A stretch of 64,000 nucleotides of DNA from assembly GCF_004208635.1 (NCBI RefSeq), contig NZ_CP035806.1, forward strand, positions 124,001-188,000. Direction: 5' to 3'. Shown here piece after piece: positions 8,455 through 17,274 of this stretch; the first letter of the stretch is position 1; each line of letters begins with the position of its first letter. Below the pieces are notes generated by a model. The model was not told where the DNA came from. It worked only from the letters and a program-made list of their open reading frames with translations, and searched no databases. The stretch is from Leucobacter triazinivorans. Lineage in GTDB: Bacteria > Actinomycetota > Actinomycetes > Actinomycetales > Microbacteriaceae. The position numbers and the translations under genes are program-made.

Positions 8455-9630
8455 ATGGGGCAGTGGGAACACAGACTCGGTCGAGCGCTCGGAATCGGCG
8501 CCGGCGCCGCAGCGGTCGGGGTCATCGCAGTCGCCGCCATCGGGACGCTGCTCGCCCGCAAGGCGGTGACGCCGGCTGAGGCCGAGGCTCTCGTGCGGGT
8601 GACGCGCCTACAGCGCGATTCGGACGCCACCATCGCCTGGCTGCGCGGACCCGACAGCGCGCTGCCGGGACGCTACTCGCTGCTCTTCGATCGAGCATCC
8701 GGGCATGCTCGGCTCGGGCCGGTGCTCGCTCGGGGGCAGGACGGCGTGGCCCGCGAGGTGCTGCGCGTAGACCGCGGCGATCTCCGGGAGGGCGTCACTG
8801 CGCGCCTCACGGGCTGGTGGTACACGGATCCCGCGGAGCTCGGATACCGCACCGAACGGATCTTCTACCCCACCGAGCACGGGGACGCCGAAGCCTGGCT
8901 GGTGCATCCGAGACGGGCGCGGAAGAAGCGCTGGGCGATCCACGTGCACGGTCGTGGAGCACTGCCCGAGGAGGCGATCCGCGGGGTGGCCCCATTGGCC
9001 AGGGCCGGCGTCACGAGCCTCGTCATCAGCTACCGCAACGACCCGGGTGCGCCGCTCGGCGACCACGGCCGCTACGGAGTGGGCATCGCCGAGAGCCGGG
9101 ATGTCGAGGCCGCGATGGACGAGGCGGTGCGCCGCGGCGCCGAGCGCGTCACGCTCTTCGGCTGGTCGATGGGCGGCACCGCGTGCCTGGTCGCCGCGGC
9201 CCGGGGATCATATCGGGGCATCCTCGACGGGCTGATCCTGGATTCTCCCGCGATCGATTGGAGCGCTCTGCTGCGCCACCACGCCGCCGGACGGTCCGCG
9301 CCGCGATTCGTCGCAGACCTCGGGATCGAGCTGCTGGGACGCGGCATCGTGCGCGCCGGCGAGCCGGGCGGTCTCGCCATCCGGGGCCTCAGCGCCGCGG
9401 CGTTCGCCACGGCCGTCGACGTGCCCGTGCTGATCCACGCGAGCGAGGAGGACACGTTCGTGCCCTGCGACGGGGCGCGGAGATTCGCCGAGGCGAGCCC
9501 GGCGCTCGTTCAGCTTCGGCTGCAGCGGCACGGCGAGCACGTCAAGCTGTGGAATGTCGATCCCGAATCGTGGGAACGCGTCACCGAGCAGTTCGCGCGC
9601 GCGCTGCCGCGGCCCGGGTGGCGCGGCTGA
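8455..9630 (+). CDS. Membrane-anchored alpha/beta hydrolase
   Basis: A predicted serine hydrolase of unknown substrate. The start is ATG 8455, eight bases after a TAGAGT -10 box, giving 391 aa; a GTG at 8449 would add two residues. Residues about 12-35 form one hydrophobic segment, so the catalytic part should sit outside the membrane. The nucleophile elbow is GWSMGG (Ser near 238), preceded by the oxyanion segment HVHGRGALPEE. The acid is probably the Asp in SEEDTFVP and the His that in RHGEHVKLW. The charged, Arg-rich context and the N-terminal anchor resemble uncharacterised actinobacterial hydrolases. It is not linked to a pathway by its neighbours. Confidence 0.85.
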   Translation: MGQWEHRLGRALGIGAGAAAVGVIAVAAIGTLLARKAVTPAEAEALVRVTRLQRDSDATIAWLRGPDSALPGRYSLLFDRASGHARLGPVLARGQDGVAREVLRVDRGDLREGVTARLTGWWYTDPAELGYRTERIFYPTEHGDAEAWLVHPRRARKKRWAIHVHGRGALPEEAIRGVAPLARAGVTSLVISYRNDPGAPLGDHGRYGVGIAESRDVEAAMDEAVRRGAERVTLFGWSMGGTACLVAAARGSYRGILDGLILDSPAIDWSALLRHHAAGRSAPRFVADLGIELLGRGIVRAGEPGGLAIRGLSAAAFATAVDVPVLIHASEEDTFVPCDGARRFAEASPALVQLRLQRHGEHVKLWNVDPESWERVTEQFARALPRPGWRG

Positions 9631-9717
9631 GGTATGGGCGACGACCCCCCGGTCGTGCCGCAGGGTCGGGTGGCCCGAGGCGCCCGGGAGCCGAGCAGCA
9701 GCGATACACTAGCTGCG

Positions 9718-10782
9718 ATGTCCTCTGACAAGTCCCACAGGTCCGCTCGCCTCGTCGACCGGAGCCCCAGCATCTCCGGAACCGACCTCGTCGCCAACCT
9801 GGTACCGCCGCCGCAATTCGACCACGCGTCGTTCGACTCGTACCGGCCAGACCCCGAGTATCCGTCGCAGGAGCAGGCGCGCGATATCCTGCGCGCCTTC
9901 ACGCGGCCGGCGACGCCGCCCGCCCGCGGCGGCTTCTTCGGGTTCGGGCGCAAGAGGACGCCCGAACCGGGCACCGATGCATCGGCGCGACCAGGGGTGT
10001 ACCTCGACGGCGGATTCGGTGTGGGCAAGACCCACCTGCTCGCCGCGACCTGGCACGCGACGGCAGGCCGGCGCTACTTCGGCACCTTCATCCAGTACAC
10101 CGCGCTCGTGGGAGCCCTCGGATACAACGGCGCGGTCGGGGTGCTGCAGGGCGCGCAATTGATCTGCATCGACGAGTTCGAGCTCGACGATCCGGGCGAC
10201 ACGATGCTCATGACGAGGCTCATCGGCGACCTCACCGCCACCGGCTCCCGCATCGTCGCGACGTCAAACACCCCGCCGAACGCGCTGGGGGAGGGCCGAT
10301 TCGCCGCAGCCGACTTCATGCGCGAGATCCAGGCGATGTCCGACCGCTTCTCGGCCGTGCGGATCGACGGTGTCGACTACCGGCAGCGCGACATCGAGGG
10401 CGACGCCGTGGTGCTCGGCGACGACGCCTACCGCTTCGCCCTCGCCGACGTGGCGGCCTCGGGCGAGCGGATGTCGGACGACGAGTTCTCTGAGCTGATC
10501 GCGCACCTCGCCACCGTGCATCCGTCGAGCTACGTCGGCATGCTCGACGGCGTGCAGTGCATCGGCCTGCGCGATGTGCACGAGCTCACCGACCAGTCGG
10601 CCGCGCTGCGCTTCGTGGCATTCATCGACCGCGTCTATGACGCGCAGATCCCGATTCGCGCCACGGGGATCTCGCTCACCTCGGTGTTCGGCGGCGGAAT
10701 GCTCGATGGCGGATACCGCAAGAAGTACCTCCGCTGCATCTCGCGCCTCAACGCGCTGACGGCGAGCGAGATCCCGCAGTGA
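9718..10782 (+). CDS. zapE: Cell division protein ZapE (AFG1-like ATPase)
   Basis: A P-loop ATPase of the AFG1/ZapE family, which in proteobacteria interacts with FtsZ. ATG 9718 is chosen because a TACACT -10 box lies seven bases upstream; a longer frame from 9634 is rejected. In the 354-aa protein, Walker A is DGGFGVGKTHLLAATW (about 97-112), Walker B is LICIDEFELDDPGD, and sensor-1 is IVATSNTPP followed by RFAAADFMREIQ and the arginine in MSDRFSAVRIDG. The C-terminal domain (about 240-354) is typical of actinobacterial members. The role in this organism is inferred from the family only. Confidence 0.9.
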   Translation: MSSDKSHRSARLVDRSPSISGTDLVANLVPPPQFDHASFDSYRPDPEYPSQEQARDILRAFTRPATPPARGGFFGFGRKRTPEPGTDASARPGVYLDGGFGVGKTHLLAATWHATAGRRYFGTFIQYTALVGALGYNGAVGVLQGAQLICIDEFELDDPGDTMLMTRLIGDLTATGSRIVATSNTPPNALGEGRFAAADFMREIQAMSDRFSAVRIDGVDYRQRDIEGDAVVLGDDAYRFALADVAASGERMSDDEFSELIAHLATVHPSSYVGMLDGVQCIGLRDVHELTDQSAALRFVAFIDRVYDAQIPIRATGISLTSVFGGGMLDGGYRKKYLRCISRLNALTASEIPQ

Positions 10783-10798
10783 CCCGGCGCGGCGCTGC

Positions 10799-10990
10799 TC
10801 AGCCGACCGTGCAGAACGGATGCCCGGCAGCGTCGAGATAGACGCGGGAGCCCTCGTGGGCCTCGACGAAACGGGCCCCGAGGCTTAGCAGCGCCGCCTC
10901 TGCGGCGGCGAAGTCCTCGACTCGCACGTCGAGGTGGATCTGCTGATCGCCGTCGTCGCTCGGCCACCCTGGCACAGTCCAGCGCTGCGG
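10799..10990 (-). pseudogene. Remnant of a VOC (glyoxalase-fold) protein, C-terminal half only
   Basis: The minus frame ends with a convincing last half of a glyoxalase-like protein: a GWPSDD linker, then QQIHLDVRVEDFAAAE, ALGARF-type spacing, and YLDAAGHPFCTVG before the stop. Upstream of about 10990 the frame no longer looks like the family (MPFTLSAAADTLSDAL...) and runs antisense into the csbD-like gene. A normal member needs about 60 more residues. I read this as a 5'-deleted gene; the CsbD gene now occupies the missing side. Confidence 0.65.
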
Positions 10991-11057
10991 GCAACCCCCT
11001 GGAGCCCGGCGCGCCGCGCTGGGACAGTGGAGACCGCAACCACGAAGGAGGTTCCAT

Positions 11058-11243
11058 ATGAGTGCATCGGACAAGGTATCGGCAGCCGCGGACAAGGTGA
11101 AGGGCACGGCGAAGGAGGCCGTCGGTCGTCTGACTGACGACGAGCAGAAGGTCGCCGAGGGGCAGGCGGATCAGGCCAAGGGCGACCTCAAGAGCGCCGC
11201 CGAGAAGACGAAGGACGCCGCGAAGGACGTCTTCGACCGGTAA
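11058..11243 (+). CDS. CsbD family stress protein
   Basis: A 61-residue, highly charged, helix-forming protein of the CsbD family (general-stress proteins of unknown mechanism). The family pattern is clear: ADKVKGTAKEAVGRLTDDE, then AEGQADQAKGDLKSAAEK. There is no signal peptide. A strong Shine-Dalgarno (GAAGGAGG) lies seven bases before ATG 11058. It stands alone between two gene remnants on the opposite strand, so it has probably been inserted or retained in a decaying region. Confidence 0.9.
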   Translation: MSASDKVSAAADKVKGTAKEAVGRLTDDEQKVAEGQADQAKGDLKSAAEKTKDAAKDVFDR

Positions 11244-11295
11244 CCTCGAACGACTCGGTCGCCGGCCGAGGGCCCTGTTCCGTCGAGCCCGAGGG

Positions 11296-11646
11296 TCATC
11301 CGCGCGTGATGGCCCTCGGCGCTCCCGGCAGTCTGCTGCAGGCCCAGACCGCAGTCCCCGCGACGAGCAGCAGGAGCAGCAGTCCCGCGAGGTGCATCCC
11401 GAGCGAGAGCGCCCCGTGAGCGGGGAGCAGGAAGCCGTAGGGAACCCAGCCATCGGTCGCGCCGCGGACCAGCACGACCGAGATCCAGACGAGCGGGTAG
11501 GGGAGCACGACCCAGAGACTGCTCCAGGGCAGAGCCGGCCGGTCGCCGACGAGGAGCCAGTCGAGCGCGACGTACCCGGGCAGCGCGGCGTGCAGCACCG
11601 CGCTCACCCAGGGCGGCGCGGCGGGCAGCACCGCGCTCACCCAGGG
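11296..11646 (-). pseudogene. Remnant of a Pr6Pr family membrane protein
   Basis: The minus frame encodes the last third of a Pr6Pr-type integral membrane protein: LDWLLVGDRPALPW, then SLWVVLPYPLVWISVVLVRGATDGWVPYGFL with the conserved proline-rich helix, and a final hydrophobic helix (HLAGLLLLLLVAGTAVWAC). A full member has six membrane segments; only about two and a half remain. The sequence before about 11646 is unrelated and overlaps the DUF1801 gene. At the break point a 33-bp unit is duplicated in tandem, repeating PWVSAVL in the frame. Confidence 0.6.
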
Positions 11647-11657
11647 CGACGCGGAGG
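11592..11657. repeat. Two tandem copies of a 33-bp unit
   Basis: Bases 11592-11615 and 11625-11648 are identical over 24 bases, and the rest of the 33-bp units differs at only two positions. The duplication sits at the truncated edge of the Pr6Pr remnant. Confidence 0.8.
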
Positions 11658-11714
11658 GCGGCCACCGGCCTCGCCGCAATCGGCGTCTGCAGGATCCCGG
11701 GCATCGCGCGCACG

Positions 11715-12137
11715 TCAGACCTGCTGGGAGAGGGTGTCGTCCAGAGAGCGCCGCAGCAGTTCGCGGAGCACCGAGCGGTCGACGCCTGCGAGCCTCGTGA
11801 GGTAGAGGCACGCCTTGCTCGCGCGATGGGGGCCGAGCGCGTCCATGAGCTCGGGCCAGCGCTCTGAGAAGTCGTTGCTGAGGTACACGGTGTGCCGGGC
11901 AGGGCCAGGTGCGAACGCGAGCAGGGGCGCCCGGCCGCCGTGGCCGCTCTCATATCGGTACTCGTACTCCCCGAAACCGAGAATACGGCCGGCCCAGACG
12001 ACCGGCGGCTCGCCGCTGATCTCGCGGTGCATCTCGAGCAGTTCGTCGGCCTCCTCGCGGCGAGGGCCGGTGGCACGGTCGAGCACCGCTTCTACGGGAA
12101 GGTCGGACGGCGACATCGCGGGTTGCTTCGCAGCCAT
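11715..12137 (-). CDS. DUF1801 domain-containing protein
   Basis: A 140-aa cytosolic protein of the DUF1801 family, which has a YdhG-like fold and no established function. Family features are VWAGRILGFGEYEYRYESG in the middle and RHTVYLSND, then SKACLYLTRLAGVDRSVLRELL near the end. A GAGGAG lies six bases before ATG 12137. It is encoded singly; its 3' end touches the Pr6Pr remnant. No regulatory site beyond the ribosome-binding site was recognised. Confidence 0.85.
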   Translation of the reverse strand: MAAKQPAMSPSDLPVEAVLDRATGPRREEADELLEMHREISGEPPVVWAGRILGFGEYEYRYESGHGGRAPLLAFAPGPARHTVYLSNDFSERWPELMDALGPHRASKACLYLTRLAGVDRSVLRELLRRSLDDTLSQQV

Positions 12138-12226
12138 GTGATCTCCTCGGGATCGGAGTGACCCGGCAGGACACCGGGGGAGGCCTCGATCGTACCGCCC
12201 CTCCCGGCGCTCCTCCGCGAACCCCC

Positions 12227-12232
12227 TACAGT
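12227..12232 (+). promoter_or_regulatory. -10 box of the 12239 membrane protein gene
   Basis: TACAGT ends six bases before the ATG at 12239; a leaderless transcript is inferred. Confidence 0.5.
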
Positions 12233-12238
12233 TGAGGG

Positions 12239-12742
12239 ATGAGCTCGCAGTTCTCGATCAGCCGCGCCATGTCCACCGAGGAGGGCGTGTACGGCCTGGT
12301 GCTGGTGTCCGGCCTCATCGCGGCGTCCGGAAGCGCGGGCGCGCCCGCGTGGAAGACGCTGCTCTTCACGGCGGTCACCGTCGCGGTGTTCTGGTTGGCG
12401 CACGTCTACGCTGCAACGGTCGCGGCCCACGGCTCGGAAACCGCCGACGGGGGGCCGATGGGGATCGCTGCCGCGACCCGCAAGGCCGTCGTGAAGTCTC
12501 GGGGCATGCTGGCCTCGACCCTGCTTCCCGCAATCCCGCTCGTGCTGGGCAGTCTCGGGCTGATCCGCGATGTCACGGCGACCTGGGCTGCCCTCTGGGT
12601 CTGCGTCGCCGCGCTGGCAGGTCTCGGCTACGTCGCGTACCTCAGGAAGGGCGCTCCGCTCCATCTCCGGTTGCTCGGAGCGCTGTCGACCGCGTCGTTC
12701 GGTGCGGTGATCATCCTCGCGAAGGCCATCATCACGCACTGA
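12239..12742 (+). CDS. Hypothetical four-helix membrane protein
   Basis: A 167-aa protein with four hydrophobic stretches, at about 18-35 (GLVLVSGLIAASG), 40-62 (TLLFTAVTVAVFWLAHVYAA), 93-112 and 118-137, then a last one at 148-165 that may be a fifth. The second helix ends in HVYAATVAAHG, a small conserved-looking feature. No enzyme motif was recognised. The start is supported by a -10 box with leaderless spacing. It resembles short uncharacterised actinobacterial membrane proteins; I assign no function. Confidence 0.75.
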   Translation: MSSQFSISRAMSTEEGVYGLVLVSGLIAASGSAGAPAWKTLLFTAVTVAVFWLAHVYAATVAAHGSETADGGPMGIAAATRKAVVKSRGMLASTLLPAIPLVLGSLGLIRDVTATWAALWVCVAALAGLGYVAYLRKGAPLHLRLLGALSTASFGAVIILAKAIITH

Positions 12743-12893
12743 GGTGCGGCAGAAGGCGCGAAACTGAGCCGAATGCCCGAGACCGAGGGGTGTGTCGCGG
12801 CAGAACGGCTCGGGTTCGCGCAATCGACTCGGTTTCGGGAGTCCTGGAAGCCGGGAGCAAGGGCCGCCGACCGGCATGCGGCGCACACACCAA

Positions 12894-12918
12894 GAAGCCC
12901 CGGGGGACCCGGGGCTTC
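12894..12918 (-). terminator. Terminator of the tRNA Gly-Cys-Val operon
   Basis: Perfect 11-bp arms (GAAGCCCCGGG at 12894-12904 and its complement at 12908-12918) with a three-base loop, 11 bases beyond the tRNA-Val end in the direction of transcription. The interval 12743-12893 holds nothing else that I recognise. Confidence 0.8.
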
Positions 12919-12929
12919 TCTGTTCTCTG

Positions 12930-13001
12930 TGCGCGATACTGGGATCGAACCAGTGACCTCTTCCGTGTCAGGGAAGCGCGCTACCGCTGCGCCAATCGCG
13001 C
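12930..13001 (-). tRNA. tRNA-Val(GAC)
   Basis: Folds as a cloverleaf: seven-base-pair acceptor (GCGCGAT with ATCGCGC), a D stem GCGC/GCGC, anticodon loop CTGACAC giving GAC for valine GUC codons, and a T loop GGTTCGATCCC. The CCA end is not encoded. It is last of three minus-strand tRNAs. Confidence 0.93.
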
Positions 13002-13030
13002 CTGATCAGGCTATTCAGTTGTTCGAAACG

Positions 13031-13101
13031 AGGTGGCGACGGGATTCGAACCCGTGTATACGGCTTTGCAGGCCGCTGCCTCGCCTCTCGGCCACGCCAC
13101 C
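13031..13101 (-). tRNA. tRNA-Cys(GCA)
   Basis: Acceptor GGTGGCG with CGCCACC, discriminator U, anticodon loop CTGCAAA giving GCA, T loop GGTTCGAATCC. It is the middle gene of the Gly-Cys-Val tRNA cluster. Confidence 0.94.
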
Positions 13102-13146
13102 GCAGTGGTTGCCACCACATGAGCGACCGGGTGAACCGATCACTGG

Positions 13147-13219
13147 AGCGGATGACGAGACTCGAACTCGCGACCCTCACCTTGGCAAGGTGATGCGCTA
13201 CCAACTGCGCTACATCCGC
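13147..13219 (-). tRNA. tRNA-Gly(GCC)
   Basis: Acceptor GCGGATG with CATCCGC, D stem GCGC, anticodon loop TTGCCAA giving GCC, T loop AGTTCGAGTCT. It is first in the cluster, 29 bases downstream of a TATAGT -10 box. Confidence 0.94.
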
Positions 13220-13247
13220 ACTCCGCCGCGTTGCCGCGACCTGAACA

Positions 13248-13277
13248 ACTATAGGGGTGATTCGCGACTCCGCGCAA
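13248..13277 (-). promoter_or_regulatory. Promoter of the tRNA Gly-Cys-Val operon
   Basis: Minus-strand TTGCGC (13277-13272), an 18-base spacer, then TATAGT (13253-13248). This is one of the few promoters in the window with both boxes recognisable. Confidence 0.6.
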
Positions 13278-13392
13278 ATCGGTTCGAGCCGCCCGGGCGC
13301 GCCGCCCGGATTCGCGCTGTCGTTGCGCAGAAGTTACCTCGCAATACCCGCCGATTCCGGCGTTTCTCCCTGCCCGCGGATACGGTGGATGC

Positions 13393-14412
13393 ATGGGGGA
13401 ACGGTCGGCCAGACGAGTGAAGCACATACTGGGGTGGCTGATGCTCGCCGCTGCCGCCGGGGTCGTCGTCTTCGGTGTCGCGCACCGACAGGAGATCCGG
13501 GACCACTTCTCAGCCCGCGGCTTCGAAGCGAACGGTCGGGTCGAGCAGGTGCTCGACGAACTGCAGCTGACGGCGACCGGTGAGCGCGTCTTCCTCGCCA
13601 CGCATCCGACCATCGACGGGAGCGGGCACTTCAACGAGCAGTGCGCCGGCGTCGATCACTCGGAGCAGGGCCATGTGCTCGGCTGCTACACCTCGGACCG
13701 GATCCATCTCTTCGACGTCACCGACGAGCGCATCCAGGGAATCGTCGAGGTGACGGCCGCCCACGAGCTACTGCACGCGGGGTGGGCCCGCATGGGGGAG
13801 GGGGATCGGAACGCGCTCGGAGAGCGGCTGCGCGCGGAGTTCGAGCGACGAGCGGACGAGGATCCCGAACTCCGGGAGCGCATGGCGGTGTACGAGCATC
13901 TCTCGGATGCTGCCTTCGCCAACGAGCTGCACTCCGTGCTCGGCACCGAGGTGAGCGATCTGCCGTCGTGGCTCGAGGAGCACTACGCGCAGTGGTTCGA
14001 CGATCGCGGCGCGCTGGTGGCCCGCTTCGACGAGTACCACGCGGTGTTCGTGCAGCTGCAGGACGAGGCCGATGCGCTGCAGAGCGAGATGGCGACGCTG
14101 CGGGACGACGTCGAGCGGCGCAAGACCGAGTACGACCTCGCGGTATCGGCCTTCAACGACGATGCCGCCGAGTTCTCGGCGCGCAACAACCGTCTCGAGT
14201 TCGCCGAGCTCCCCTTCGAGTTCGAGCGCATCAGGGGCGAGCTCGAGCTCAGACGCGCGGAGCTCGAGCGAACACTCGAGTCCCTCCAGTCCGACATCGA
14301 TCACTACAACGAGCTGCGCAGCCGCCTCACCGCGCTGAGCGAGATCAGCGCGGAACTGGATCAGCAGCTCGACAGCGATCTGGCTCCGGTCACGACACGC
14401 CCGGATGCCTGA
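13393..14412 (+). CDS. Membrane-anchored protein with HELLH metallopeptidase-like motif and coiled coil
   Basis: A 339-aa protein of unknown function. One N-terminal membrane helix (about 12-30) would leave the rest outside the cell. Residues 40-200 form a globular domain with HELLH at 124-128, a match to the zinc-protease HExxH pattern, and a Glu at about 178 ([11 protein letters not shown]) placed like the third ligand of gluzincins. Cys84 and Cys98 could form a disulfide. Residues 210-330 are a long charged coiled coil ([33 protein letters not shown]). A TACGGT -10 box lies six bases before ATG 13393. Peptidase activity is inferred from the motif only. Confidence 0.8.
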   Translation: MGERSARRVKHILGWLMLAAAAGVVVFGVAHRQEIRDHFSARGFEANGRVEQVLDELQLTATGERVFLATHPTIDGSGHFNEQCAGVDHSEQGHVLGCYTSDRIHLFDVTDERIQGIVEVTAAHELLHAGWARMGEGDRNALGERLRAEFERRADEDPELRERMAVYEHLSDAAFANELHSVLGTEVSDLPSWLEEHYAQWFDDRGALVARFDEYHAVFVQLQDEADALQSEMATLRDDVERRKTEYDLAVSAFNDDAAEFSARNNRLEFAELPFEFERIRGELELRRAELERTLESLQSDIDHYNELRSRLTALSEISAELDQQLDSDLAPVTTRPDA

Positions 14413-14474
14413 GAGTGTTTCCGCGCGAACACGCCGAACACGCGCAGCGCGTCACCACCACACGGCATTCCGTG

Positions 14475-14480
14475 TATGAT
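14475..14480 (+). promoter_or_regulatory. -10 box of tRNA-Val(CAC)
   Basis: TATGAT 37 bases before the tRNA 5' end; the -35 region (about 14452-14457, TCACCA) is a poor match. Confidence 0.45.
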
Positions 14481-14517
14481 CATTCGGGTCGGTGCGGATC
14501 CCGGATCCGCAGCACAC

Positions 14518-14590
14518 GGGCGATTGGCGCAGTTGGTAGCGCGCTTCCTTCACACGGAAGAGGTCATCAGTTCGAGTCTGGTATCGCCCA
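14518..14590 (+). tRNA. tRNA-Val(CAC)
   Basis: Acceptor GGGCGAT with ATCGCCC, anticodon loop TTCACAC giving CAC for GUG codons, T loop AGTTCGAGTCT, and an encoded CCA at 14591-14593. It complements the GAC valine tRNA 1.5 kb away. Confidence 0.94.
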
Positions 14591-14599
14591 CCAGGAACA

Positions 14600-14626
14600 G
14601 GCCCCGGCGGAATCGCCGGGGCCTTT
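14600..14626 (+). terminator. Terminator after tRNA-Val(CAC)
   Basis: Perfect 10-bp arms GGCCCCGGCG and CGCCGGGGCC around GAAT, followed by TTT. It isolates the tRNA from thrS. Confidence 0.85.
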
Positions 14627-14702
14627 CGCGTGCGCCCCGGAGTCGGGGTGCGGGGCGACTAGAATCGTCGGGTCAGCTGTTCCCGTCCGAAGGAGCTCAC
14701 CC

Positions 14703-16691
14703 GTGGCCGATGGCTTCTCCCTGTTCACCGATCGTTCGATCGTCGCTATGCGAGTCAACGGCGAGCTGCGAGATCTCGCTGCGGAGGTGACGGAGACCGA
14801 CACGGTCGAGCCGATCACGATCGATTCCGAGGACGGCCTGAACATCCTGCGCCACTCCGCGGCCCACGTGCTCGCGCAGGCGGTGCAGCGCATCAACCCG
14901 CAGACCACGCTCGGCATCGGCCCGCCCATCACCGACGGCTTCTACTACGACTTCGATCCGAAGCAGCCGTTCACCCCCGAGGACCTCAAGGCCATCGAGA
15001 AGGAGATGCAGCGGATCGTCAAGCAGGGCCAGCGCTTCGTGCGCCGGGTCGTGACCGAGGACGAGGCGCGCGCCGAGCTCGCGAACGAGCCCTACAAGCT
15101 CGAGCTGATCGGCCTCAAGGGCGGCGCCGACTCGGGAAGCGACAACGAGAGCGTCGAGGTCGGCGGTGCCGAGCTCACGATCTACGACAACGTCGATCCG
15201 AAGACCGGCGAGCTGTGCTGGAAGGATCTCTGCCGCGGTCCGCACCTGCCGAGCACGCGCATGATCGGCAACGGGTGGGCGCTCATGCGCTCCGCGGGGG
15301 CCTACTGGCGCGGCAGCGAGAAGAACCCGATGCTGCAGCGCATCTACGGCACCGCGTGGCCCACCAAGGATGAGCTGCGCGCGTACCAGACCCGGCTCGA
15401 GGAGGCGGCGAAGCGCGATCACCGCAAGCTCGGCGTCGAGCTCGACCTGTTCAGCTTCCCCGACGAGATCGGCTCGGGCCTCGCCGTCTTCCACCCCAAG
15501 GGCGGCATCATCCGGCATGAGATCGAGAACTTCATGCGCTCCGAGCTGCTGAAGAACGGCTACGAGGTGGTCAACAGCCCGCACATCACGAAGGGCGCGC
15601 TCTTCGAGACCAGCCAGCACCTCAACTGGTACAGGGACGGCATGTTCCCGGCCATGCACCTCGACGCGGTGGAGGATCCGGAGACGGGCGAGGTGCTCAA
15701 GCCGGGTCAGGACTACTACCTGAAGCCCATGAACTGCCCGTTCCACAACCTCATCTACCGGGCCCGCGCGCGCAGCTACCGCGAGCTGCCGCTGCGCCTC
15801 GCCGAGTTCGGCACGGTCTACCGCTACGAGAAGAGCGGCACGCTCTCGGGCCTCACGCGGGTACGCGGTCTGACGCAGGACGACGCGCACATCTACGTCA
15901 CCGACGAGCAGGTGAAGGACGAGATCAAGCGCCAGCTGGAGTTCGTGTTCTCGACGCTGCGCGCCTACGGACTCGACGACTTCTATCTCGAGCTCTCGAC
16001 GCGGGATCCCGAGAAGTCGGTGGGCACCGAGGAGCAGTGGGCCGAGGCCGAGCAGACCCTCCGCGAGGTCGGCGAGGAGTCGGGGCTCGAGCTGGTCGCC
16101 GATCCCGGGGGAGCGGCGTTCTACGGCCCCAAGATCTCCGTGCAGGCCCGCGACGCGATCGGCCGCACGTGGCAGCTCTCGACGGTGCAGCTCGACTTCA
16201 ACCAGCCCGAGCTGTTCGAGCTCGAGTACGCGGCGGCCGACGGCACGCGCAAACAGCCGATCATGATCCACCGCGCGCTGCTGGGCTCGGTGGAGCGCTT
16301 CTTCGCGATCCTCCTGGAGCACTACGCCGGCGCGTTCCCGGTCTGGCTGTCCCCGGTCCAGGTGGTGGGTATCCCGGTGGCCGAGCAGTACGGGGAGTAC
16401 CTCGACGGGATCATCGCGCAGCTGCGTGCGCGAGGCGTGCGCGCCGAGGTCGATCACGGCGACGACCGGATGCCGAAGAAGATCCGCACGCACACCAAGG
16501 CCAAGGTGCCGTTCCAGCTCATCGCAGGCGAAGACGACCGCGCGGCGGGAGCCGTGAGCTTCCGCTTCCGCGACGGCACTCAGATGAACGGCGTACCCGT
16601 GCACGAGGCGATCGAGCGGATCGGGCGCGCGATCGAGACGCACGAGCAGGTGTCGACCGCATGGGCGGAGGAGACGCGTGTCGAGGACTGA
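14703..16691 (+). CDS. thrS: Threonine--tRNA ligase
   Basis: Charges tRNA-Thr. GTG 14703 is preceded by AAGGAG at good spacing; the frame runs open far upstream but there it overlaps the tRNA and the HELLH gene. In the 662-aa protein a short N-terminal region (1-45) is followed by the editing-type domain with [11 protein letters not shown] (51-61) and CRGPHLPST. The class-II core has motif 2 around [17 protein letters not shown], and zinc ligands in MNCPFH, DDAHIY and MIHRALLGS. The anticodon-binding domain covers the last 110 residues. Its stop is overlapped by the HIT gene. Confidence 0.96.
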   Translation: MADGFSLFTDRSIVAMRVNGELRDLAAEVTETDTVEPITIDSEDGLNILRHSAAHVLAQAVQRINPQTTLGIGPPITDGFYYDFDPKQPFTPEDLKAIEKEMQRIVKQGQRFVRRVVTEDEARAELANEPYKLELIGLKGGADSGSDNESVEVGGAELTIYDNVDPKTGELCWKDLCRGPHLPSTRMIGNGWALMRSAGAYWRGSEKNPMLQRIYGTAWPTKDELRAYQTRLEEAAKRDHRKLGVELDLFSFPDEIGSGLAVFHPKGGIIRHEIENFMRSELLKNGYEVVNSPHITKGALFETSQHLNWYRDGMFPAMHLDAVEDPETGEVLKPGQDYYLKPMNCPFHNLIYRARARSYRELPLRLAEFGTVYRYEKSGTLSGLTRVRGLTQDDAHIYVTDEQVKDEIKRQLEFVFSTLRAYGLDDFYLELSTRDPEKSVGTEEQWAEAEQTLREVGEESGLELVADPGGAAFYGPKISVQARDAIGRTWQLSTVQLDFNQPELFELEYAAADGTRKQPIMIHRALLGSVERFFAILLEHYAGAFPVWLSPVQVVGIPVAEQYGEYLDGIIAQLRARGVRAEVDHGDDRMPKKIRTHTKAKVPFQLIAGEDDRAAGAVSFRFRDGTQMNGVPVHEAIERIGRAIETHEQVSTAWAEETRVED

Positions 16692-17220
16692 GGATCTCGG
16701 CAGCACCTCGGCCGTAGGCGCCGCGGACGAGATGCAGCGCCTCTGGGTGCCGCACCGCATGGTGTACGTGGCGGATCACCACCAGCCGGATCGTTCCGAC
16801 TGCCCGTTCTGCGCCGCTCCGCGGAGCAGCGACGAGGAGGCGCTGATCGTCGCGCGCGGTCGCCACGCGTATGTGCTGCTCAACCTGTTCCCCTACAACA
16901 ACGGGCACATGCTCGTGTGCCCGTACCGGCACGTCTCGCAGTACGACGAGGCTACCCCCGACGAAGTCGCCGAGATCGGCGAGCTGACGCAGGAGGCCAT
17001 GCGCGTGGCACGCGCGGTGCTGAACTGCGACGGCTTCAACATCGGCATGAATCAGGGCGAGGTCGCCGGGGCGGGCATCGCCGCGCATCTGCACCAGCAC
17101 GTCGTGCCCCGATGGGCGTCCGACGCGAACTTCTTCCCCATCATCGCCAAGACGAAGGCGATGCCCCAGCTGCTGGGCGACGTGCGGGATGCGATCGCGG
17201 CGGCCTGGCCCCATCCCTAG
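16678..17220 (+). CDS. HIT family hydrolase
   Basis: A 180-aa histidine-triad protein, a nucleotide hydrolase or transferase acting on nucleoside phosphoesters; the actual substrate is not known. The triad is [10 protein letters not shown] near residues 140-149. An N-terminal CPFC pair ([10 protein letters not shown]) probably binds zinc, and [18 protein letters not shown] is the other family block. GTG 16678 lies inside the thrS end (14-base overlap), so the two genes are translationally coupled; thrS-HIT order is common in actinobacteria. An AP4A phosphorylase-like role is often annotated for this group; I do not assert it. Confidence 0.9.
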   Translation: MSRTEDLGSTSAVGAADEMQRLWVPHRMVYVADHHQPDRSDCPFCAAPRSSDEEALIVARGRHAYVLLNLFPYNNGHMLVCPYRHVSQYDEATPDEVAEIGELTQEAMRVARAVLNCDGFNIGMNQGEVAGAGIAAHLHQHVVPRWASDANFFPIIAKTKAMPQLLGDVRDAIAAAWPHP

Positions 17221-17274
17221 CGCGCAGCTTCTAGACTGATCTACCGATTCGACTTTCAAGAAAGAGGAGCCCCC

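Noticed and set aside
12930..14593. tRNA cluster as an integration site of a genomic island
   Set aside because: No integrase and no repeated tRNA 3' end were found near the tRNAs; the genes around them are of normal composition.
13641..14702. Extension of the thrS frame by more than 350 codons upstream
   Set aside because: It runs through the HELLH gene in another frame and through tRNA-Val and its terminator. GTG 14703 has a good ribosome-binding site and starts where ThrRS normally starts.
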